This document shows, one piece after another, positions 51,212 through 59,484 of a stretch of 64,000 nt of DNA. The DNA lies in the NCBI GenBank assembly GCA_024233865.1, contig JACKPA010000010.1, positions 62,001-126,000 on the forward strand. Reading direction: 5' to 3'. Under the pieces are notes generated by a model. The model did not search any database. It was not told the origin of the DNA and worked only from the letters and a program-made list of their open reading frames with translations. Each line of letters opens with the position of its first letter. Position 1 is the stretch's first letter. This stretch comes from Leptospiraceae bacterium (GTDB taxonomy: Bacteria > Spirochaetota > Leptospiria > Leptospirales > Leptospiraceae). The position numbers and the translations under genes were made by a program.

Positions 51212-51361
51212 TATGAAAATTCTAGTTCTGATTATAGTGATTTAGAAAAACTTGTCGAGCTAGGATATATGAAAAGATTTGAAAAAAAGTTTATAAAGGG
51301 TATAAGTTACTCAATAACTAAAAAAGGAAAAGATTTTATTTTAAATTTAGCAAAAACATAA
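51212..51361 (+). pseudogene. Remnant reading frame, winged-helix-like end
   Basis: Fifty codons without a start read DYSDLEKLVELGYMKRFEK, then GISYSITKKGKDFILNLAKT. The pattern resembles the end of a small winged-helix protein. The upstream codon is a stop. I cannot name the family. Confidence 0.4.
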
Positions 51362-51377
51362 ATTATGTAGGAAAAAA

Positions 51378-51600
51378 ATGACTGAACAAGAACTACCAGA
51401 ACAAAAACAGTTGGAACTTATGGAAGCATTATCTAATAGAAGATTTGAAATCCCAAAAACATCAACTTCAATTAGAGAAGGAATTTCTTGAAAGGGCTTA
51501 CAAAAAAGCACAAATCAATCGTTGTGCAAGGGAGGCAAATTATACACAAGAATGTTGACAATATCAAATGGCAGTCTATTTTAGACAGAAAATATTCACC
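51378..51600 (+). pseudogene. Frameshifted remnant of a small gene
   Basis: ATG at 51378 begins TEQELPEQKQLELMEALSNR and stops at 51491; in the next frame the text goes on as QLEKEFLERAYKKAQINRCA, so one gene has been broken by a frameshift. Family not recognised. Confidence 0.4.
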
Positions 51601-51620
51601 AAACTATTATTTTCAAGAAT

Positions 51621-51776
51621 ATGTATTCCCAAAAAGATATTTTGATTGCAACAGGAGAAACTTTATCCAAAAGAATCGACAAAAATTCGCCTTTTATCTA
51701 TGCAGTTAGAGAATCGGGAAATTTGGAAAGTTATGGACGGAATACTAAGTATATTATTAAAAAAGGAAAGGTTTAA
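51621..51776 (+). pseudogene. C-terminal fragment of unknown protein upstream of the ornithine decarboxylase gene
   Basis: Reads MYSQKDILIATGETLSKRID, then FIYAVRESGNLESYGRNTKY and IIKKGKV, with the stop directly before the ATG of the decarboxylase gene. The upstream frame is closed. It could be a short real gene, but its debris-filled context suggests a remnant. Confidence 0.35.
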
Positions 51777-53084
51777 ATGGCAAACAAAACTATCAAAGTA
51801 GAAAATGAGGTTGTAAAAGAACTCAGAGAAGGAGCTGAGGAATTGGATATTGTCAAAATCGGAGTGGATGTCCCGGGTCTTGTATCCATGATCAATGAAC
51901 ATAATATCCGAATGTTCGATGATGTGGAATATTCCACAACTGACGTAATAAAAAGTATTATCGAAAGTCGAGCAAGCTTGAGCAGTTTTTTTCTCCTCGA
52001 TATAGGTGCCATTTTTAGAAAGTATAAGCTTTGGATGAGGCATTTGCCGAACGTAAAAATATTTTACGCTGTAAAATGCAATTCCGACAAATTATTACTT
52101 CATACTTTAGTAGACCTTGGGGTTGGATTTGATGTGGCTTCCAAGGTGGAAATCTCTACAGTTAGAGATTTGGATGTCGAAGCGGATAGGATGATATTTG
52201 CCAATCCCGTAAAAGAAATCAACCATATCACGTTTGCGGAAGGAGAAGGTATTAGAAAATTGACCTTTGACAATGAAGACGAATTGAAAAAGATTTCCGT
52301 ATTCCATCCCAATGCACATTTGGTTTTAAGGCTTCTTGTTGACGATTCCAAATCCAAACTTCCTTTTGGGTCAAAGTTTGGCTGTCCGACTTCCAATCTT
52401 CAAGGTGTATTCGATTTGGCAAAAACTCTTGGTTTAAATATTATAGGAGTTAGCTTTCATGTAGGCTCAGAATGTGAAAGTGCTACCTCCTATTCCGATG
52501 CTATCATACTTGCTAGAGAGGTTTTTAATATCGCAAAAACTTCCGGATTTAGTTTAAATCTTTTAGATATTGGTGGAGGATTTCCCGGGCATGATGCTAT
52601 AGATTCCGAAGCACAGTTTATAGAAATCGCCAACGTAATCAATACTCAAATCGCCGCATCTTTTTCTGATTATCCAGAACTGGAAGTAATTGCCGAACCG
52701 GGAAGATTTTTTGCGACTAGTTGTGGTACATTGGTGACAAATGTGATAGGACGAAAAGTTATTCTTACCGGTGAATCTGAGAAAATTATGCACTATTATA
52801 TTAATTCCAACCTATATGGAGTATTTAATAATATCGTATTTGATAAAGCAACTCCCGTATTTGAATTGTTGAAACCAGCCAAAGAAGGAGATCAATTATA
52901 TAAATCTGTTATATTCGGACAAACCTGCGATAGTATGGATAAAATTGTAGATGGGATCATGCTACCAGAATTGGTTTGTGGAAACTGGCTTATTATCAGA
53001 AACCATGGTGCGTATACAATCGCAGCTGCGTCACGTTTTAACGGGTTTGAATTGGAGGACGTAAATTATGTTTTTACTTTCTAA
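51777..53084 (+). CDS. Ornithine decarboxylase-like PLP enzyme (alanine racemase fold)
   Basis: 435 aa of the fold III, eukaryotic-type ornithine/lysine decarboxylase family. The PLP Lys is K100 in FYAVKCNSDK, followed by FDVASKVEI, the GVSFHVGSECES and LDIGGGFPG glycine loops, EPGRFF, and the second active-site motif FGQTCDSMDKI with Cys. It makes putrescine (or cadaverine) from ornithine (or lysine). It has an N-terminal extension of about 30 residues relative to eukaryotic ODC. It is the first of three polyamine genes; 26 bp separate it from the next. Confidence 0.9.
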   Translation: MANKTIKVENEVVKELREGAEELDIVKIGVDVPGLVSMINEHNIRMFDDVEYSTTDVIKSIIESRASLSSFFLLDIGAIFRKYKLWMRHLPNVKIFYAVKCNSDKLLLHTLVDLGVGFDVASKVEISTVRDLDVEADRMIFANPVKEINHITFAEGEGIRKLTFDNEDELKKISVFHPNAHLVLRLLVDDSKSKLPFGSKFGCPTSNLQGVFDLAKTLGLNIIGVSFHVGSECESATSYSDAIILAREVFNIAKTSGFSLNLLDIGGGFPGHDAIDSEAQFIEIANVINTQIAASFSDYPELEVIAEPGRFFATSCGTLVTNVIGRKVILTGESEKIMHYYINSNLYGVFNNIVFDKATPVFELLKPAKEGDQLYKSVIFGQTCDSMDKIVDGIMLPELVCGNWLIIRNHGAYTIAAASRFNGFELEDVNYVFTF

Positions 53085-53110
53085 TACTTTTTTAAGGGTT
53101 ATTTTGGATT

Positions 53111-54211
53111 ATGGATTTTAAAACACCCTACTATGTGATTGATGAAAAGAAATTGTTAAAGAACCTAAAAAAAATTCAGTATGTAAGAGAACATTCTGGA
53201 ACAAAGTCGGTGCTTGCTTTGAAATGTTTTTCTACTTGGTGTGTATTTGATTTAATGCGACAGTACATGGATGGTACAACAAGCAGTTCTCTCTATGAAG
53301 CAAAGTTGGGTCGAGAAAAGTTTGGTAAAGAGGTTCATGGTTATAGCGTCGCTTACTCAAAAGAAGAATTATTGGAAGTGGCAAAAATCGCAGATAAGAT
53401 CATTTTTAATTCCTTATCCCAACTCAAAATGCTTCACAAAAATGTAAAAACGAAAAACATCGGATTACGTGTGAATCCTAAGTTTAGCTACTCTCATTTT
53501 GATTTGGCTGATCCGGCAAGACGTTATTCAAAACTGGGAATATCTGACACAAAAGAGTTATCGCTAGTATCTCATCTTCTAAAGGGTCTTATGTTTCACT
53601 TCAATTGTGAGAATGATAACTTCACAAATTTCTCTGAGAACTTGGATTCCATTGGGAAAAATTATACTGAAATACTAAAAAAAATGGAGTGGATCAGTCT
53701 TGGAGGAGGATTGTATTTTACCAAAGAAGGTTATCCTCTTGAGCAGTTTTGTGATAAGTTAAAAAAGTTTAGTGAAAAATACCAGGTTCAAGTATATTTA
53801 GAGCCGGGAGAAGCAGCAATTACAAGGTCAGCAGAGTTGGTAACAAAAGTCCTTGACGTTATTCATAATGAAATAGACATTGCCATAGTAGATGCATCCA
53901 TTGAAGCTCATATGTTAGATTTATTGATTTATGGAACTGATGCAAAAATGGAAATGCCAAAAGGTAACTTTCCTTACATGGTGGCTGGCCGTTCTTGTCT
54001 TGCTGGAGACGTTTTTGGCACCTTCCATTTTAAGTCAAAATTAAAGGTTGGTAGTACGATACGTTTTGCGGATGCTGCCGGTTATACAATGGTGAAAAAG
54101 AATTGGTTTAACGGACTTCCGATGCCGTCAATTGTTGTAAAAAGATTGGATGGCAGGACGGAAGAAATAAGAAATTTTAATTACAAAGACTTCAAAAAAA
54201 GTTTATCATAG
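53111..54211 (+). CDS. nspC: Carboxynorspermidine/carboxyspermidine decarboxylase
   Basis: 366 aa, fold III PLP decarboxylase. PLP Lys38 in SVLALKCFSTW, then GTTSSSLYEAKLGREKFGKE, FHFNCEN, EWISLGGGLYFT, LEPGEAA, and AGRSCLAGDVFG with the second-chain Cys. These are NspC features. The enzyme turns carboxyspermidine into spermidine. It lies between the ornithine decarboxylase and the synthase, so the three should form a complete route from ornithine to spermidine. Confidence 0.93.
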   Translation: MDFKTPYYVIDEKKLLKNLKKIQYVREHSGTKSVLALKCFSTWCVFDLMRQYMDGTTSSSLYEAKLGREKFGKEVHGYSVAYSKEELLEVAKIADKIIFNSLSQLKMLHKNVKTKNIGLRVNPKFSYSHFDLADPARRYSKLGISDTKELSLVSHLLKGLMFHFNCENDNFTNFSENLDSIGKNYTEILKKMEWISLGGGLYFTKEGYPLEQFCDKLKKFSEKYQVQVYLEPGEAAITRSAELVTKVLDVIHNEIDIAIVDASIEAHMLDLLIYGTDAKMEMPKGNFPYMVAGRSCLAGDVFGTFHFKSKLKVGSTIRFADAAGYTMVKKNWFNGLPMPSIVVKRLDGRTEEIRNFNYKDFKKSLS

Positions 54212-54224
54212 GAGTGGTAATATA

Positions 54225-55451
54225 GTGAGAAAAAATGTTTTAATTATCGGGGCAGGTGGGGTTGCTCACGTTGCGGCTCATAAAGCGGCTAACAACAATG
54301 ACATCTTGGGTGATATCTGTATTGCGTCTAGAACGCAAAAAAAATGCGATTCTATTATTGAAAGTGTTAAAAGAAAAAACCACATCAAAGATCACACAAA
54401 AAAGCTTCATTCAAAACAGATTGATGCTTTGGATATACCCAATACCGTGAAACTGATCCAAGAGACTCGTTCTGAGATTGTGATAAATTTAGGACAGGCA
54501 TTTATAAATATGTCTTTGCTGGAAGCCTGTATAGAAACAGGAGCTGTTTATATCGATACTGCAATTCATGAAGAGCCTAATAAAGTTTGTGAAGACCCGC
54601 CTTGGTATGCAAACTATGAATGGAAGCGAAAAGACAGGTGTAAGGAAAAAGGCATAACTGCCATACTCGGTGCTGGCTTTGATCCGGGAGTTGTGAATGC
54701 ATACTGTGCCTTAGCCGTGAAACACCATTTTGATCAGATTGATACCATTGATATTATGGACGTAAACGCAGGTAATCATGGGCAGTATTTTGCTACCAAT
54801 TTTGATCCAGAGATCAATTTCAGAGAGTTCAAAAAAGTTTGGACTTGGATTGATAGGAAATGGGTAGAAGAAAAAGTTCATTCAATAAAGAAGATTTACA
54901 ATTTTCCAGTAGTGGGTGAAATGCCTATCTACCTCAATGGTCACGATGAACTTCATTCGCTTTCCAAAAACATTGATGCTAATAGTATTCGCTTTTGGAT
55001 GGGTTTCAGTGATCACTACATAAACGTTTTTACCGTTCTTACTAAGCTTGGTCTTACATCCGAAAAGCCCGTAATAACAGCAGAGGGAGTAGAAGTTGTT
55101 CCTCTAAAAGTTATCAAGGCTCTTTTACCAGACCCTTCTTCACTTGCACCTAACTATACCGGTAAGACCTGTATTGGAAATCTCGTCAAGGGAAAAAAAG
55201 ATGGCAAGGACAAGATGATATTTATTTATAACACCTGTGATCATAAAGAATGTTATAATGAGCTGGAATCACAAGCCATTTCGTATACGGCTGGCGTTCC
55301 TCCGGTAGCAGCAGCCATGCTTGCTGCTCGTGGGGACTGGGATGTCAAAATGATGGTAAATGTTGAGGAACTAAATCCGGATCCATTTATTGAGCTTTTG
55401 GATAGAATGGGACTTCCTACACAAACAGTTGAATCACCGAAACCTCTTTGA
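54225..55451 (+). CDS. Carboxynorspermidine synthase (saccharopine dehydrogenase family)
   Basis: 408 aa. The Rossmann start NVLIIGAGGVAHVAAHKAA binds NADPH; AILGAGFDPGVVNAYCAL and MDVNAGNHGQYFATNFDPE are family marks. It condenses putrescine (or diaminopropane) with aspartate semialdehyde to the carboxy-polyamine that NspC then decarboxylates. GTG start with GGAG upstream, 13 bp after nspC. Convergent with the dead signal peptidase gene. Confidence 0.93.
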   Translation: MRKNVLIIGAGGVAHVAAHKAANNNDILGDICIASRTQKKCDSIIESVKRKNHIKDHTKKLHSKQIDALDIPNTVKLIQETRSEIVINLGQAFINMSLLEACIETGAVYIDTAIHEEPNKVCEDPPWYANYEWKRKDRCKEKGITAILGAGFDPGVVNAYCALAVKHHFDQIDTIDIMDVNAGNHGQYFATNFDPEINFREFKKVWTWIDRKWVEEKVHSIKKIYNFPVVGEMPIYLNGHDELHSLSKNIDANSIRFWMGFSDHYINVFTVLTKLGLTSEKPVITAEGVEVVPLKVIKALLPDPSSLAPNYTGKTCIGNLVKGKKDGKDKMIFIYNTCDHKECYNELESQAISYTAGVPPVAAAMLAARGDWDVKMMVNVEELNPDPFIELLDRMGLPTQTVESPKPL

Positions 55452-55466
55452 AAAAAAGGGACTGAT

Positions 55467-56012
55467 CTAAAAAACTATTTTTCCAATAATCAGAGTTTTA
55501 TGAACAAGTCCCATCTCTCTTGAATCAAAGGCAATATCTCTATTGTCAGCTAGTAAAAAATAAGAGTCCTCTTTTACAAAAATTTCTTCCATGTTATCCC
55601 TTCTGGAGAAAGAGACCGGAAAAGAAGGTCGTTTATCATTAAAAAGTAATTTATTGGAAAGCTCCAAACTACGATCATTGATATAAACCCTTCTGTTTTT
55701 GATATAAACTCTGTCTGTGGGACGACCAATAACTCTTGCAATAAAAATCTTAGATTGGTTATAAGCACTTCTAACAAATACTATATCTCCATACACTAAA
55801 TTATTTTTATTGTAAAGAGGGGTTATATAGACGGTTTTTCCTTTTGCGTATGTAGGCTCCATAAAATCATTTTTTATGGTATATGGAAACAATATAAATT
55901 TTCTTGTTAAAATAGACAATAAAAAAGCTATAACTATAGTTATTAAAACATTCCTTAATCTATTTTTTGTAACCTTTTTGTGTCTACCTGTGTAGGGATC
56001 ATATTTATACAT
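55467..56012 (-). CDS. Signal peptidase I paralogue lacking the catalytic Ser-Lys pair
   Basis: 181 aa with one N-terminal membrane helix (about 20-38) and the S26 fold: YTIKNDFMEPTYAKG, then YGDIVFVRS, IFIARVIGRPTDRVYI, and LLADNRDIAFDSREMGLV. The catalytic Ser before Met is Phe50, and the Lys of the KRVxG motif is Ala92, so both catalytic residues are gone, although the frame is intact. The functional enzyme is probably the gene at 27130 (Ser36, Lys89). It may be a decoy or a subunit of a signal-peptidase-like complex; the role is unknown. Confidence 0.82.
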   Translation of the reverse strand: MYKYDPYTGRHKKVTKNRLRNVLITIVIAFLLSILTRKFILFPYTIKNDFMEPTYAKGKTVYITPLYNKNNLVYGDIVFVRSAYNQSKIFIARVIGRPTDRVYIKNRRVYINDRSLELSNKLLFNDKRPSFPVSFSRRDNMEEIFVKEDSYFLLADNRDIAFDSREMGLVHKTLIIGKIVF

Positions 56013-56071
56013 AGTATAATTTTATCTTAGGCATATTTATTTCTATATTTTTATATTGTCAATTCATAAAT

Positions 56072-57046
56072 TTAAAAAATTTGTTTAGGTATTTTCCTTT
56101 CCCTATCCGGATAGTTTGTCTTTAAAAAGTTGGAAACTTTTTCCATTTCAGGTCGGGTCCATTCACCTGCTTCCCCTTTCATTTTTAGCACCATTTCATT
56201 TCCATCATAAAAAGCCAAAACAAAGATGTTTTTACCTTTGTACATCAAAATGGAGTAGGAAAAGTACAAAGAATCCAACGGGATTCTTAGAAAAGTTTCT
56301 TTGTCGAAATTTAAATACCCAATGGAAATTTGGGTAGAGGAAGCACTAAATTGCGTAATATAGATTTTGGATTGGTAGATATAGTATCCTATGTTTAAAA
56401 ACATCACCAATAGAAATAGAGGTATTACCATTAAATAAAAAGGTGCAAAATACCCAATCAATAAAAGCAAAACAATATTTGCTCCAAATAGCCAAAGCAT
56501 CCTTTTTATATCTCTCGTAGCTCTGTACCATACGCTAAGTGGTGGTTTTCGTATTGTTAAAAACTTGTCTTGAAAATCACTTTCTTCTTTATTGGTTAAT
56601 TTTTCCACATTGTCTTTTGATTCACCGTGAGTAAGTAAATTAACAGGATAAAGCATTAAAATAGAAGCATAGAAAAAAAGAAGCCAATGTCCTGAAAAAC
56701 CTCTTAAAGTTTGTCCCTGTGCCATAGACAAAAAGAAGTTGCCTATGGCATAAATTAAAATAACAGGAGTAAACCATGCTAAAGGCTTTGGCTTTTTTTT
56801 AATAACGTCCCAAACGCTTTTGTCAGTTTTGCTATTTTCCAAAAGCATTCGGAAGTCCTTTCGTGTGTAAAGGATGCCTGGTACAAAAACAAGAAATACC
56901 ATTATGTGAACAACAAAAGCCCACTCCATACTTTCCGGTTGAATAAAGTCTATGTAAGAATTGGAGTGAATAGCTAGCGCTACAAAAAATAAAAAAACAG
57001 ATAAAGCAAAAAATAATTTCCTCATTTTGTTATAAAAAGCAATCAA
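56072..57046 (-). CDS. Polytopic membrane protein of unknown function
   Basis: 324 aa (317 if the ATG at 57025, residue 8, is used, which gives a tighter N-terminal signal anchor). About six helices in three pairs: near 10-30 and 42-60, near 90-110 and 120-137, and near 185-235. The C-terminal 90 residues are soluble and beta-rich with a positively charged end. No family recognised. Confidence 0.6.
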   Translation of the reverse strand: MIAFYNKMRKLFFALSVFLFFVALAIHSNSYIDFIQPESMEWAFVVHIMVFLVFVPGILYTRKDFRMLLENSKTDKSVWDVIKKKPKPLAWFTPVILIYAIGNFFLSMAQGQTLRGFSGHWLLFFYASILMLYPVNLLTHGESKDNVEKLTNKEESDFQDKFLTIRKPPLSVWYRATRDIKRMLWLFGANIVLLLLIGYFAPFYLMVIPLFLLVMFLNIGYYIYQSKIYITQFSASSTQISIGYLNFDKETFLRIPLDSLYFSYSILMYKGKNIFVLAFYDGNEMVLKMKGEAGEWTRPEMEKVSNFLKTNYPDRERKIPKQIF

Positions 57047-57073
57047 AAAGTAAAGTGATATTATGCAAATTCC

Positions 57074-58057
57074 CTAATTGTACAATTCCATGGTAGCCAT
57101 TTTTACAAAATCTGTTAATAATTTTCGATAACCCGTAATGGTTTCCGATTTATTTTCTTTGGAAGGGTTAAAGATCCCTCTCTTTTTTAGCGTTCTGAGA
57201 GGATTCTTTTTGAGATCAGACCAAGTTCCTATTTCCAAGGTCCAAGGCAAAAAAGCAGACTTTTGAGTTTCTTTTCCGTTTCTATATTCTTTATTGAAAT
57301 GCAAGTAAAACCTATCCCAGAGGTCTCCATTGGTTGTATAAGATTCGCTTTGAGGACCGTATCGAAAGGAAACATTATGGCAAGTTTCTTTGAGGTATTC
57401 GGACATTTTTATAAAAAGTTCCTCGTCTCTACACTTTTCTTTGGTAAAAGCAAAAGGCCACCATACATGATCTATGGTCCCGAAACCGGAATGAATATCC
57501 AAAACAGACATACACGAATTTTTGGACTCAAAAAAATACTTTTTTACAAATCGATAGAGGGTTCTAGCTTCCGGCTCCATGGTATTTCCGCGATAGTAGG
57601 GAAGTTTGGGGCTCATTTTATGTCCTCCAAAAAAAGGCATTGGGTCATCTGCCTCAACTCCAGAATTTCTCATCAGATCAACTCCAGCCGGATTAGCTCG
57701 CATTTTTAAGGCAACACCACCAGGATTCACAATAGGTAAGCAAACAATTCCCATCTTACCTTTTTCAATTTCTGGAAGATAGCCAAGACTATTTGAGTCA
57801 AGAATATATTCCAGAAAGTCAAGCAATACCCGAATTCCAATTGTTTCCAGTCCATGGACACCAGCAACCAAACCAACGGGCTTCTTTTTAATAGCAGATT
57901 CTGATCCTATTTCCAAAGAATGGATGGGAAAGCGAAATCCTTCTTTTGTCTTCCGCGAAAAGCCTTGCTGAAAAATTCGCACATTTTTTCCACCAAGTTT
58001 GGCAATCCTTAGGATCCGATTTTCGTATTTATTAAGTCTTTTGAGACCTCTAAGCAT
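57074..58057 (-). CDS. M14-like zinc carboxypeptidase/aspartoacylase-type hydrolase
   Basis: 327 aa. The zinc site is VHGLETIG (His and Glu) and, later, the third ligand in LDIHSGFGTIDH; a late acid, probably catalytic, sits in WTLEIGTWSD. This set is that of M14/AstE-type peptidases and amidases; no signal peptide is present. Its substrate could be a peptide, peptidoglycan stem or an N-acyl amino acid. Start at 58057; the response regulator gene lies 12 bp upstream, so an operon is likely. Confidence 0.82.
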   Translation of the reverse strand: MLRGLKRLNKYENRILRIAKLGGKNVRIFQQGFSRKTKEGFRFPIHSLEIGSESAIKKKPVGLVAGVHGLETIGIRVLLDFLEYILDSNSLGYLPEIEKGKMGIVCLPIVNPGGVALKMRANPAGVDLMRNSGVEADDPMPFFGGHKMSPKLPYYRGNTMEPEARTLYRFVKKYFFESKNSCMSVLDIHSGFGTIDHVWWPFAFTKEKCRDEELFIKMSEYLKETCHNVSFRYGPQSESYTTNGDLWDRFYLHFNKEYRNGKETQKSAFLPWTLEIGTWSDLKKNPLRTLKKRGIFNPSKENKSETITGYRKLLTDFVKMATMELYN

Positions 58058-58069
58058 AATTAACTAATT

Positions 58070-58501
58070 CTAACTTTTAGAAAAATTTTTTCTTCCTATA
58101 ATGGATGCCAATGTTGTAAAAACACTTTCTTTGTCAAAAGGTTTTTCAATATACCCATCAATCTTTAGACTAGATAAGTTGTCTACCTGGGTTTCTTTGT
58201 GTCCTGTAAGCAAAATAATTTTAATGATAGGGAACTCTCTGCGGATTTCTTGTATTGTTTCTATTCCGCCTTTGATTGGCATTTCCAAATCCACAAAAGC
58301 AAAATCGGGTTTTTCCAGCTCAGGATTTCTTAATATATCCATGGTAATTTTTCCGTTTTCTGCCATGGTAACAACACGAAACTCTTCTTTTTCCAGAGTT
58401 TTTTTCAACAACATTCGCAAAGGTTCAGCGTCCTCAACGATCATAACCTTGTAGGGTTTAAAACTCCTTAAATTAATCCCTAATGAAATTTTATCTTTCA
58501 C
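58070..58501 (-). CDS. Single-domain response regulator
   Basis: 143-aa receiver domain with no output domain. Acid pocket Glu23-Asp24 (MIVEDAEPL), phospho-acceptor Asp71 (FVDLEMPIKGG), switch Thr in ILLTGHKE and Lys in IEKPFDKE. It would relay phosphate or act by protein contact, like CheY. The kinase is not in the window. A short N-terminal extension (about 17 residues) precedes the domain. Confidence 0.92.
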   Translation of the reverse strand: MKDKISLGINLRSFKPYKVMIVEDAEPLRMLLKKTLEKEEFRVVTMAENGKITMDILRNPELEKPDFAFVDLEMPIKGGIETIQEIRREFPIIKIILLTGHKETQVDNLSSLKIDGYIEKPFDKESVFTTLASIIGRKNFSKS

Positions 58502-58638
58502 TTACAATTACTTTATTGATTGTTTTCTTACTTACGAATTTAATATTTTACAAGCTATCCGGTTGTTGAATAAACAAAAGATAAAAACAAGCCTTTTTTA
58601 TAGCTTGACAAATTTTTTTAATATAGAAATAAACTTAG

Positions 58639-59406
58639 ATGATACTTGGTTTGTATTTGAATGAGTTGAAAAAAAAGTACGTAACAATAGTCATTCTCCA
58701 CTTTTGCCTTCACTGCTCTTTGTTTACAACTTTGCAATCTCCCCAAAAAAAACAACATTTCGACTACACCCAATGTCCAAAAAACGCCCAGTGCTCAAGA
58801 GAGAAAAAGTTGGCTTTTTATATGCTTCCTAAAATGAGCAGTAATCTATCCAAGCAAGAAAGCCAGGCCATCACCGAAGCGTTTTTTTATATTTTTAATC
58901 TGAAAAAAAAGTCTCTCGTTCTGCCTTTGAAAACCTATCAACAAAAATCACGTTTTGAAAAATACTTTGGTTTTCCTTTTGAGGGATTTCAGCTAGGAAT
59001 TTGGCTAATAAACAGGATACATAGTCTTAAAAAAGGTGACACCGGATTTTATACGGCAATCAATCACGACAAACATCTTATTTTGGGAACTTCTTTTTTT
59101 CAATTGTCTGTGTTAGACCGAGCAATTGCTTTGCTTCATGAGGCAAAACATTCCGAAGGAAGTAAATTTAGCCACATCCGATGTCCGAACGACTTCCATT
59201 TCTTGAGTCATCGAAATTTGGAAGCCAATTTGGCAAATACATTATCTTGCGATAGTCGTCCAGATGGTGCTTATGGAATAACCGCTACCTTTTTATTTGA
59301 AATGATCGCCTACAATTTGGAAAATAGGGAACTTTTGGTAGGAAAATACAATTCCGAATTAGCAAGGATTATTGCCAAACAACCATCTTGTTTTTTTAAC
59401 CTATAA
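58639..59406 (+). CDS. Putative zinc-peptidase-like lipoprotein
   Basis: 255 aa. A hydrophobic N-terminus (VTIVILHFCLHC) suggests export, with a possible lipobox at one of two Cys. The only motif is HEAKH (H167, E168, H171) in ALLHEAKHSEG, a HExxH zinc site; a further ligand may lie in SHRNLEANLANTL. Family unknown. It is distinct from the lipoprotein peptidase at 18764, though both are short exported HExxH proteins. Promoter region unclear. Confidence 0.55.
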   Translation: MILGLYLNELKKKYVTIVILHFCLHCSLFTTLQSPQKKQHFDYTQCPKNAQCSREKKLAFYMLPKMSSNLSKQESQAITEAFFYIFNLKKKSLVLPLKTYQQKSRFEKYFGFPFEGFQLGIWLINRIHSLKKGDTGFYTAINHDKHLILGTSFFQLSVLDRAIALLHEAKHSEGSKFSHIRCPNDFHFLSHRNLEANLANTLSCDSRPDGAYGITATFLFEMIAYNLENRELLVGKYNSELARIIAKQPSCFFNL

Positions 59407-59484
59407 AATGTTTTTTATAAAAATAAAAATTTTTATAAAAATGGGTTGATTCAATTTGTGTTATTTCTCACTTTATGAGTTGAA

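Noticed and set aside
51663..52043. Minus-strand frame of 126 codons over the decarboxylase gene start
   Set aside because: It is antisense to a clearly conserved enzyme and has no family features.
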